A stretch of 64,000 nucleotides of DNA. Source: QHXM01 sp032160705. Its GTDB lineage: Bacteria; Acidobacteriota; Blastocatellia; Pyrinomonadales; Pyrinomonadaceae. The position numbers and the translations under genes were made by a program. The notes under the pieces were generated by a model, which was not told the origin of the DNA, searched no databases, and was given only the letters and a program-made list of their open reading frames with translations. Of the stretch, positions 50,623 to 58,240 are shown one piece after another (position 1 is the first letter of the stretch; the number at the start of each line of letters is the position of its first letter). The DNA lies in assembly GCA_032160705.1 (NCBI GenBank), contig JAVHVE010000014.1, positions 1 to 64,000 of the forward strand, written 5' to 3'.

Positions 50623-52551
50623 TTACGCCTGCGAAACACGCGCGTTCAGTTTCTTCGTCGAGCGCGTCTCAGCTTTTTTACCTGGCGGCGGCTGCTCATC
50701 ATCTTTCGTCTTGGTCAACCGATTGATGAGAAACTGTTGTCCGAAGCCCACAACGTTACCGACCAACCAGTAGACGAGCAAGCCAGCGGGCGCGCTCCAA
50801 AGCATCCAGAGCATCAGAAGCGGCATACCGATAGCCATCATCTTGCGCTGAACCGGGTCGGCAGATGGCGCAGGCGTGATTAACTGCAAGACCATCATTG
50901 AACCCGCCATCAAGATGGGAAGAATGTGAATGATGGTTGGCTCAGCCGCAGAGAGATCAGGAATCCATAAAAATGATGCCTGCCGAAAATCAATCGAAAT
51001 GGTAATAGCGCGGTATAAAGCAAAAAGAAACGGCATTTGAATCAAGAGAGGCAAGCAGCCGCCGAGTGGATTACCCTCCTTCATCAAACGCATCTGCTCC
51101 ATCTGTAATTCTCTGAGCCTCGGATCCGTCTTCTTCATACTCTTCATCTTTTCTTGCAGCTCTTTCATGCGCGGTGCCATCTTCTGCGCCTTCTTCATGG
51201 CCTTCGATGACCGCCATTTAAGCGGAAAGAAAAGTGAATAGATAACAATCGTGAAGAGAATAATCGCGATGCCGTAGCTTCCTGTCACGTTATACAGGAA
51301 CTTAATACACCAGAGAATCGGGACAGCCAGAGGACGCGACATCCAACTCAAAAACCCATAGTCAATCAGACCTTCAATATCAACTGGACGCCCGACAGCT
51401 TGTCCAATAATGCTGCTGGCATCCTGCAACATGTAATGATCCTTCGGGCCGACATATAAGCGCGTTGGAGAACCATCTGTGGGAATAGGAACGTAAGCTG
51501 TGATTAAATATCTTGCCTGTTTACCTTGTTGCCCATTGATAACCCACGGATGCTCGATCATCGTCGTGCGATATTCGAGACCTTCTGTCTTTTGTGGGGG
51601 CACGGCAACCATCGCAAAGTAGGTGTCGGCAACCCCCGCCCAATCAACCGCGCCACCGACAAGCTCTCTGTCAGAACTCCTTTGATTGATAGCCATCGCG
51701 TTATGGCGCTTGCCAACGGCGTCTCCAACGGTTGCGACACCTTCCGGCGGAACAGAATAAAAACTATATTGAGAAATTCCCTGGTCGCCAATACTCGGTC
51801 CGATTAGAAGTTTTGCCGGCTGCGGCTGATCGTTTTGTTTCAAATAAACTTTGATATCAGCTCTGTAATGATCCGCATAAAATGTAATAATCTTTCTCGC
51901 CTCAAGATTATTCTCTTTACCCACAGGACCATATTTGACCTGCAAGGAAAACTCTACGCTTCTTGAGCCGCCCGCAGGAATATCAAAGTTATCAACCTGT
52001 AACTCCGCTCTCTCCGTTTCACCTTTCAGCTCTTTGATCTCATAGTTCCTGGAATCCAGCAGAAAATCTACCAACCGGCCTTCAGCGGTCTTCTCTCCAT
52101 CAACAGTCTGTAAACGAAGCGGAGCTTCTCTCGGCTCTAGATCAACCCTCTCCTGAGGAATAAGCTCAAGAGGTTTCGGATGATCCTTAGTACCCCCGAC
52201 TGAATAAAGGGGAGTGTTATTATCTTTATTCTTTTTGATTATCCAGCTCGTCGCAACTGCACCGTGATTGTCGAGCAGGACATCATAGAGAGGAGTCGAA
52301 ACCTTTATTTTCCGTGGTTGAATAGTTTCAGAAAGATTCTCAAGACCTGCCACTTGCGCTGGCTGTTTGTCTTGACTGCCTGCGGGCGTTTCAGATGAAG
52401 ATGGCGTTGGGCCAGCCTTTTGCTCCGTCGCCGGAGAATTCGAGTTGGCATTGCTTTGCGGCGGCGGAGGCTTAACAGGGAAAAGTATGCTCCACCCAAA
52501 AAGGATTGCTGCGGAAAAGACAATGGCGAGAACGAAACGTTGTTTATCCAT
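50623..52551 (-). CDS. yidC: Membrane protein insertase YidC
   Basis: YidC inserts proteins into the inner membrane alone or with SecYEG. The 642-residue protein has the N-terminal helix QRFVLAIVFSAAILFGWSILFPV, a low-complexity stretch (about 25-70), a large periplasmic domain (75-390) and the conserved insertase core with YGIAIILFTIVIYSLFFPLKWRSSKAMKKAQKMAPRMKELQEK, NPLGGCLPLLIQMPFLFALYRAI and the last helices LLMLWMLWSAPAGLLVYWLVGNVVGFGQQFLIN. A basic C-terminal tail follows. The order rpmH-rnpA-yidD-yidC-jag-mnmE is the classic origin-proximal set. Confidence 0.97.
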   Translation of the reverse strand: MDKQRFVLAIVFSAAILFGWSILFPVKPPPPQSNANSNSPATEQKAGPTPSSSETPAGSQDKQPAQVAGLENLSETIQPRKIKVSTPLYDVLLDNHGAVATSWIIKKNKDNNTPLYSVGGTKDHPKPLELIPQERVDLEPREAPLRLQTVDGEKTAEGRLVDFLLDSRNYEIKELKGETERAELQVDNFDIPAGGSRSVEFSLQVKYGPVGKENNLEARKIITFYADHYRADIKVYLKQNDQPQPAKLLIGPSIGDQGISQYSFYSVPPEGVATVGDAVGKRHNAMAINQRSSDRELVGGAVDWAGVADTYFAMVAVPPQKTEGLEYRTTMIEHPWVINGQQGKQARYLITAYVPIPTDGSPTRLYVGPKDHYMLQDASSIIGQAVGRPVDIEGLIDYGFLSWMSRPLAVPILWCIKFLYNVTGSYGIAIILFTIVIYSLFFPLKWRSSKAMKKAQKMAPRMKELQEKMKSMKKTDPRLRELQMEQMRLMKEGNPLGGCLPLLIQMPFLFALYRAITISIDFRQASFLWIPDLSAAEPTIIHILPILMAGSMMVLQLITPAPSADPVQRKMMAIGMPLLMLWMLWSAPAGLLVYWLVGNVVGFGQQFLINRLTKTKDDEQPPPGKKAETRSTKKLNARVSQA

Positions 52552-52628
52552 TAGATTGAAGTAGAAGCTAACCTTTAAAAGTATGAACGAACGAGTGACG
52601 ATTCACATCGCCATGTAATTTCGCTTTT

Positions 52629-52838
52629 CTATTTTACAGGGTCGTAGCCGCCCGGGTGAAATGGATGACAGCGGAAAATCCTCCGCATGCCCATCCAACC
52701 TCCGCGCAAAGCACCATACCGCTCAATCGCTTCACGCGCGTACTCCGAGCAAGTAGGAATAAAACGGCAGGAAGGTGGAAGCAAAGGCGAGATTGTCGCC
52801 TTATAAAATCTCAAAAGTAAGACAAGAATAAATCTCAC
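52629..52838 (-). CDS. yidD: Membrane protein insertion efficiency factor YidD
   Basis: YidD assists insertion of membrane proteins. The 69-residue protein has the family signature FYKATISPLLPPSCRFIPTCSEYAREAIERYG and the end GGWMGMRRIFRCHPFHPGGYDPVK with the three conserved Cys. The start GTG 52836-52838 overlaps the rnpA stop (GTGA), so translation is coupled. Confidence 0.95.
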   Translation of the reverse strand: MRFILVLLLRFYKATISPLLPPSCRFIPTCSEYAREAIERYGALRGGWMGMRRIFRCHPFHPGGYDPVK

Positions 52839-53218
52839 TGATTTAAGCCATTCGGCTCTGCTCGGTCATGACGTTCATCGCTCCTCACACGGGCGATGAT
52901 TCTCTGGAACTCTTCAAGTGCCGCTGTCACCTTCACATTCAGTAGAGAGCGCTTGGCATTGAGTACCCAATCATACTTGACCGCTATGCCCTCCACGGTC
53001 GCCCCACTCTGGCGAAAGGTCTCACGAAGCAAACGCTTGGAGCGATTACGCTCCACAGCATTGCCAATCGCTTTGCGAGAGGCTGTGATACCGAATCTGT
53101 GATGATGCAAATCATTAGGATGAATGAAAGCGGTCATCAAAGAGCCTTCGTAGCGTTTGCCATGTGTATAAACCCGGCGAAATTCACCGGAAGAACGCAA
53201 ATGTAGGGGCTTGGGCAA
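52835..53218 (-). CDS. rnpA: Ribonuclease P protein component
   Basis: RnpA is the protein subunit of RNase P, which matures tRNA 5' ends. The 127 residues include LRSSGEFRRVYTHGKRYEGS at the start and the RNA-binding signature ITASRKAIGNAVERNRSKRLLRETFR (the RNR helix). The start is TTG 53216-53218 read as MPKPLHLRS, a rare start, with no ATG nearby in frame. It follows rpmH by 14 nt. Confidence 0.95.
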   Translation of the reverse strand: MPKPLHLRSSGEFRRVYTHGKRYEGSLMTAFIHPNDLHHHRFGITASRKAIGNAVERNRSKRLLRETFRQSGATVEGIAVKYDWVLNAKRSLLNVKVTAALEEFQRIIARVRSDERHDRAEPNGLNQ

Positions 53219-53232
53219 ACGCAGGTACCGAA

Positions 53233-53379
53233 TTAATAATGTGATGGTGTGAGACGCTTACGTCCCTTGGCACGACGTCTTTTCAGAACCAGACGGCCAT
53301 TTTTAGTTGCCATTCGTGCACGAAAGCCGTGGGTTTTGGCGCGACGGCGGTTGTTAGGTTGAAATGTGCGCTTAGACAT
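53233..53379 (-). CDS. rpmH: Ribosomal protein bL34
   Basis: A 48-residue ribosomal protein, MSKRTFQPNNRRRAKTHGFR, then ARMATKNGRLVLKRRRAKGR and KRLTPSHY. It is a complete match to bL34. The ATG at 53377-53379 is preceded by GGAG with 11 nt spacing. It is too short to be found by length-limited searches but is unambiguous by sequence and by position upstream of rnpA. It is the first gene leftward of the origin. Confidence 0.97.
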   Translation of the reverse strand: MSKRTFQPNNRRRAKTHGFRARMATKNGRLVLKRRRAKGRKRLTPSHY

Positions 53380-53617
53380 AGTCAGTAATTCTCCACTCAG
53401 ATGAAAAGTGTAAGACTAACTGCGAGAGCGCATTCTGTCAAGAAAACGGCAAGGGACAAGCCATTTTGATTTGCCATTGAAGAACATGATCCTCCCCTGA
53501 CACAGCTCTATCTTGAATCCAGGACTGTACTATTATCGTTCCCCCAATATACTGCCGAGATAAAAAACAAGCGTAAAATATTGAAGATTTGAAGAGTTAG
53601 AAAATATTTTCTTTGCC

Positions 53618-53771
53618 TGTGGATTTTTCTTGCTTCCAAACTCGGATTGTGCTAGTCTCCGCCCCGTTTTCGGCTCTTGTTAAGCCCGTAAACGCTTGAA
53701 AGGAAAACATTTAAAGCGTTACTTTAAGTGGTGGAGGTTTTCCACAAACCTGTGGAAAACCCTGTGGAAAA
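53618..53771. promoter_or_regulatory. DnaA-box group upstream of dnaA
   Basis: Boxes: TGTGGATTT (53618-53626), TTTTCCACA (53738-53746), TGTGGAAAA (53751-53759) and TGTGGAAAA (53763-53771). They lie within the roughly 560 nt between rpmH and dnaA, the rest of which is AT-rich with no gene. They may serve dnaA autoregulation and one half of a bipartite origin. Confidence 0.7.
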
Positions 53772-53942
53772 CTTTCATCGGGAGAGCCGAAAATCAGACC
53801 AACAGATGCGTTTGCAACATTTTCCGTAGCCCCACTCAAAGAATAGCTTGAGCGAGGCGAGAGCAGCGCTTTTGTATTGTTTTGTGACATTTTTCGTCTT
53901 CAGCGAATTCTCCTGATAATGACGAGATAGGAAGCCAATTTT

Positions 53943-55409
53943 ATGAGTACTGTGATTGAGAATAGACTCTGGAGTGATATTCTTCACGCTGTTGAAAAAC
54001 GGCTCAATCGTCAGAGCTTTGAGACTTGGTTTCGTCCAATCAAGTTTGACGGCTGCGACAATTCGGAGCAGGTTTTGCACTTGCGCGCCCCGAATCAAGT
54101 AGTCAAAGATTGGGTCAGCTCTAACTACTCAGAAGTATTGGATGAATCGCTGGAAGAATTGAATCTTGCCGAATACCAGGTTGATTGGATGGTAGAGGAC
54201 GAGCAAAACGCCGCTAACCATACAAGCACAGAAGATAATGAGGAGCAGGAGATTGATTATCGTCTCCCCGAAAGCACGCGAAGCAACGGGAAAAATAAAA
54301 ATTCAAGCTTATTTTCTCTTTTGGAGGCGGCGGAATCAGATGGACTAACGCCCGGCGCTACCACATTTGTAGATATTGAGCCTATCGAACTATCTTTAAA
54401 TCCTAAATATACATTTCAGACTTTTGTCGTCGGCTCGTGCAATCAGTTCGCCCATGCTGCGTCGCAGGCTATTGCCGAAGCACCGGGCAAGACCTATAAC
54501 CCCCTCTATATTTATGGTGGGGTGGGGCTTGGGAAAACACACTTGATGCATGCAGCCGGCCACGAGATAAAAGCTCGTAATCGGCATCTACGGTTGTCTT
54601 ACATTTCGGCTGAAAAGTTCATGAACGAATTGATTAATGCGATTCGTTATGACAAAGCGCAGACTTTTCGCGAAAAATATCGTTCGATAGACGTTTTGCT
54701 GATGGACGATATTCAATTCATGGCCGGCAAAGAGCGCACACAGGAAGAGTTCTTCCATACATTTAATGCGCTCTACGATGGTCAAAAGCAGATCGTGATT
54801 TCATCCGACTGCCCGCCGCGCGAAATTCCCACTTTGGAGGAAAGGCTGCACTCCCGCTTTGAGTGGGGTCTGATTGCGGATATGGAGCCGCCAGACCTTG
54901 AAACAAAGGTTGCGATTCTGAAGCGCAAAGCCGATCTTGATGGTGTTGCGCTCCCAGACGATGTTGCTTTCTTTATTGCCAGTAAGGTGAAGAGCAATAT
55001 ACGTGAGTTGGAAGGTTCGCTTGTGCGCCTGGTAGCAATTTCGTCTTTGCGCGGGCTTCCAATCTCAAAGATGCTGGCGCAGGATGCCATTCGCAATATC
55101 GCGGAGGATAATAGACCCGCCGGGATTAGTATCGAACAAATTCAGCAGGCAGTCGCCGCACACTATCGTCTTCGGGTGGATGAGTTGACTTCAAAAAATA
55201 ACGCGCGGCAGATAGCTGTTCCCAGACAGGTAGCCATGTACTTATGCAAGCGTCTGACAAAACATAGCTTCCCGGAGATCGGTCGTGAGTTTGGAGGTAA
55301 GCACCACACGACGGTAATCCATTCCGTGGAGAAGATCGAAGCGCTGGTTTTGAAGGATCAAATTTTCCACAGGGTCGTCAGCGACCTTATGGATAATCTT
55401 TGCAAGTAA
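53943..55409 (+). CDS. dnaA: Replication initiator DnaA
   Basis: DnaA melts oriC and recruits helicase. The 488-residue protein has domain I (WSDILHAVEKRLNRQSFETWFRPIKF), a variable linker (about 85-150), the AAA+ domain III (Walker A GGVGLGKTHLMHA, Walker B VLLMDDIQFMAG) and the DNA-binding domain IV with signature FGGKHHTTVIHSVEKIE. Boxes of the type it binds flank the gene on both sides. It is the first rightward gene. Confidence 0.98.
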   Translation: MSTVIENRLWSDILHAVEKRLNRQSFETWFRPIKFDGCDNSEQVLHLRAPNQVVKDWVSSNYSEVLDESLEELNLAEYQVDWMVEDEQNAANHTSTEDNEEQEIDYRLPESTRSNGKNKNSSLFSLLEAAESDGLTPGATTFVDIEPIELSLNPKYTFQTFVVGSCNQFAHAASQAIAEAPGKTYNPLYIYGGVGLGKTHLMHAAGHEIKARNRHLRLSYISAEKFMNELINAIRYDKAQTFREKYRSIDVLLMDDIQFMAGKERTQEEFFHTFNALYDGQKQIVISSDCPPREIPTLEERLHSRFEWGLIADMEPPDLETKVAILKRKADLDGVALPDDVAFFIASKVKSNIRELEGSLVRLVAISSLRGLPISKMLAQDAIRNIAEDNRPAGISIEQIQQAVAAHYRLRVDELTSKNNARQIAVPRQVAMYLCKRLTKHSFPEIGREFGGKHHTTVIHSVEKIEALVLKDQIFHRVVSDLMDNLCK

Positions 55410-55720
55410 TTACCAATGTTTGCATAGATATTTTTTCCACAGTACGGTTTTCGGGTAAGCTCTTTGTATATCTTAATTTAAGTCGGAGTTTTCCACATTT
55501 CCACAGGATAGGTAAAATGATGCCCTGTGGAAATGTGGAAAACTTTATCAGCGCCGGATTTTTCCACAGTCGTCTGGAGATTTCCACAACGATTTCCACA
55601 GGGGCTGTGGATTCTATTTCTTTTAGCATCAACATTAAAGTGACTTTTCCACATTTCCACAGTCCCTACTACTACTACTATATATAAATATAAGTATTTA
55701 ATTAGTATTAGTAGTAAAAG
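55363..55720. other. Predicted oriC with DnaA boxes and DnaA-trio-like repeats
   Basis: Boxes TTTTCCACA or ATTTCCACA occur at 55363, 55433, 55489, 55497, 55526 (reverse), 55534 (reverse), 55560, 55580, 55592, 55606 (reverse, variant), 55645 and 55653. The 19-nt arms at 55489-55507 and 55524-55542 are perfect complements, a box pair facing a box pair. After the last two boxes come GTCCC and TAC repeats (55667-55678), then a TATATAAATATAAG-type AT-rich tract, and an inverted GTAGTA set near 55701-55717. This box / GC / trinucleotide / AT order matches the basal unwinding system known from Bacillus. The exact start of replication is not shown by sequence alone. Confidence 0.85.
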
Positions 55721-55790
55721 GCTCTGCTTGTCAGGAGCGGACATACGGAATGCAGAATAAAGCTTTTATCCAACTTAGAGGAGTTAGTAA

Positions 55791-56906
55791 ATGGAATTCA
55801 GTATTAGCAAGAACGCTCTCCAAAAAGAACTGGGGTTCGTGCAAGGTATCGTCGAGAAGAAAAATACCATCCCCGCACTCTCAAACCTTCTAATCGAATC
55901 AATCGGGGAAAGCACTATTCGCATCGTCGCCACTGACCTTGATGTGACGATACGTTGTGAGACGGAGGCCGAGAGCATTAAGGTTCCCGGCTCGATGTGT
56001 GTACAGGCGCGAAAGCTTTTCGACATCGCGCGCTTGCTTCCCGATTCGATAGTCAATTTCCACAAAGAGGAAAATGATTGGGTAACTGTTAAGTGCGAAA
56101 ACTTCCGTTCAAAGATTGCGGGTCTCCCACGCGAGAGTTTTCCAGAAGTACCCAGCAGCAAATCCGCGCCCATAAAATTTCCCGCAGAGATTTTCAAATA
56201 TTTTATAGACCGAACAATTTTCGCCATCACTCAGGAAGAATCCCGTTACACGCTCTCTGGTGCAAAATTCATCCTCGATGCATCAGGCGCTAAGATGGTC
56301 ACAACCGACGGACATCGCCTGGCCTATATCGCACGTCGGGATTTGGGTGAAAATGCCTCTGGTGAGGCTCTGGACGCTCTAATACCCCGTAAGACGTTGG
56401 CGGAGCTAACCAAGCTGACGACCTCTTATGAGGGTGAGATAGGTTTGGGTGCAGATGAAAACCATATCTACTTTGAGGTTGGCTCGCGACTTTTGATCTC
56501 CAGAATGCTCTCCGGCCAGTTTCCGAATTACGAAATGGTGATGCCGAAAGGCAATGATAAGTCAGTCGTGTTTGGCAGCATGCAGCTTAATCAGGCGATC
56601 CGGCGGGTTGCGCTGATGGCAGATGATCGCTCGCACGCGATTCGTTTTCATCTTGTGCCCAACCAACTTCAGATCAGCTCTCAAAACGCCGAAGAGGGCG
56701 AAGCACGCGAAACGGTGGCTACCGAATACGCCGGTGATGAAACCGAGATAGGCTTCAACGCACAATATCTACAGGATTTTCTCAATGTCGTGGGAGATGA
56801 CCAAGTTGCCTTTGAGTTCAAGGATGGAAATTCTCAGGCGCAACTTCGTCCGGCGGTTGACGCCGATTACGACTATAAATATGTGGTCATGCCGATGCGA
56901 ATCTGA
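55791..56906 (+). CDS. dnaN: DNA polymerase III beta clamp
   Basis: This sliding clamp of 371 residues has three clamp folds. Recognised pieces: MEFSISKNALQKELGFVQGIVEKKNTIPALSNLLIE, RFKSKIAGLPRESFPEVP-like loop, FILDASGAKMVTTDGHRLAY and the C-terminal PLRPAVDADYDYKYVVMPMRI-type end. GAGGAGTTAGTAA precedes the ATG. It follows the predicted oriC and precedes recF. It dimerises on DNA and tethers the replicase. Confidence 0.97.
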   Translation: MEFSISKNALQKELGFVQGIVEKKNTIPALSNLLIESIGESTIRIVATDLDVTIRCETEAESIKVPGSMCVQARKLFDIARLLPDSIVNFHKEENDWVTVKCENFRSKIAGLPRESFPEVPSSKSAPIKFPAEIFKYFIDRTIFAITQEESRYTLSGAKFILDASGAKMVTTDGHRLAYIARRDLGENASGEALDALIPRKTLAELTKLTTSYEGEIGLGADENHIYFEVGSRLLISRMLSGQFPNYEMVMPKGNDKSVVFGSMQLNQAIRRVALMADDRSHAIRFHLVPNQLQISSQNAEEGEARETVATEYAGDETEIGFNAQYLQDFLNVVGDDQVAFEFKDGNSQAQLRPAVDADYDYKYVVMPMRI

Positions 56907-56940
56907 AAATTTTGTCTAACCAGTAATAGTGTGTAGTTTG

Positions 56941-56977
56941 AAAGCGCCTCTGTCTGCTTCTGACAGAGGCGCTTTTT
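56941..56977. terminator. Intrinsic terminator after dnaN
   Basis: Perfect 14-bp arms AAAGCGCCTCTGTC (56941-56954) and its complement (56962-56975), 7-nt loop, followed by a T-run. It separates dnaN from recF. Confidence 0.93.
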
Positions 56978-57037
56978 AGTATCGAATATGTCTCCAATAA
57001 GCGGCGTAAAAGTTTGCTGTATGTTAAAATCCTACGC

Positions 57038-58189
57038 ATGCTGCTCGAATCTCTTGAGGTACATAATTTTAGAAATTTGAGTGGCAAAATCATTTGGGGT
57101 GCCGGGCTTAATATAATTTACGGCGACAACGGACAGGGCAAAACAAACTGGCTCGAAGCCATCTACCTTCTCGCGACCACCAAATCATTCCGTACACAAC
57201 GCCTACAGGAAACAATCAAATTCGAAGAAGATCTGGCCGTCGTGCGTGGCCGTGTCGCGCAAAGCCTTGAAGTTCATCGCGAGATGCAGGTCAGTCTTCA
57301 AGGCACTACGAAATCGATTTCGGTTAATGGCAAGCGCGAGCCTGTAACGCGCTATCTTGGGCAATTGCACGCCATTGCTTTCACAGCCGATGAACTTAAC
57401 ATCGTGCGCGGCGGGCCTGATGCGCGCAGGAAATTTTTAGATCGCGGAGTCATCGCACTTCATCCAAGTTATGTTCAGACTCTGGCCGACTACAATCATG
57501 TCATCAAGCAGAAAAACCGTCTTTTGCAAGATGCCTCCGAGTCCGAAAAGAGTTTAGAGCAAACGGCACAACTGGTGGCTCCCTGGAATGAGCAACTCGT
57601 TAGCTTAAGCACAGAGATTCACAGTGCTCGCACGGACTATGTGCAGCGTTTAAATGGTGTTCTTGAACGGCGTCTGTTTGAGAAGGAAGACCTTAATATC
57701 CGCTACGTTTCATCGCTTGAAGGCAAAGGCAATCTGGATGATTACGAATCGCTCATCGCCGAGCGTTTGCAGTTTCGCCTACAGGCCGAAATCGCCGCCG
57801 GATACGCCCTCATAGGGCCTCATCGGGATGATCTGGAAATACTGTTTGACGGGCGGGACATGCGCGCTTTCGGAAGCTCTGGTCAGCAGCGTAGCGCGTT
57901 GATAATACTTGACTTAGCTAACGTTTCGGTGTATTATTCATGGCACAATGAGTATCCACTTTTCCTCATCGATGATGTGGACGCAGAGCTTGATCGAAAG
58001 CGAATAAATCGCTTGCTGGAATATCTTGAGGGGCGTACTCAAACATTCATCACGACATCGAAAGAGAGTCTTGTTGAGCAGTTTATTGAGCAAGCAAATA
58101 TCTATCATGTGAGCAAGGGGTTGATTATGGAAAGCGAGTCTGGAGCGCAGCTAATTCCATCAACCGTAGGCAGCCCCAAAAGCATCTAA
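57038..58189 (+). CDS. recF: DNA recombination and repair protein RecF
   Basis: This SMC-like ATPase loads RecA at gaps. The 383-residue protein starts at ATG 57038 (MLLESLEVHNFRNLSGK); a TTG 24 nt upstream is less likely. Walker A is GDNGQGKTNWLEAIYLL, signature FGSSGQQRSALIILDLANV and Walker B FLIDDVDAELDRKRINRLLEYL. A coiled insertion with QRLNGVLERRLF lies in the middle. A C-terminal extension of about 20 residues follows. Confidence 0.96.
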   Translation: MLLESLEVHNFRNLSGKIIWGAGLNIIYGDNGQGKTNWLEAIYLLATTKSFRTQRLQETIKFEEDLAVVRGRVAQSLEVHREMQVSLQGTTKSISVNGKREPVTRYLGQLHAIAFTADELNIVRGGPDARRKFLDRGVIALHPSYVQTLADYNHVIKQKNRLLQDASESEKSLEQTAQLVAPWNEQLVSLSTEIHSARTDYVQRLNGVLERRLFEKEDLNIRYVSSLEGKGNLDDYESLIAERLQFRLQAEIAAGYALIGPHRDDLEILFDGRDMRAFGSSGQQRSALIILDLANVSVYYSWHNEYPLFLIDDVDAELDRKRINRLLEYLEGRTQTFITTSKESLVEQFIEQANIYHVSKGLIMESESGAQLIPSTVGSPKSI

Positions 58190-58240
58190 CAGGTGTGGAA
58201 GAAATGGCGCATCGGCGTCGCTTAAAATCAGATTAAAATT

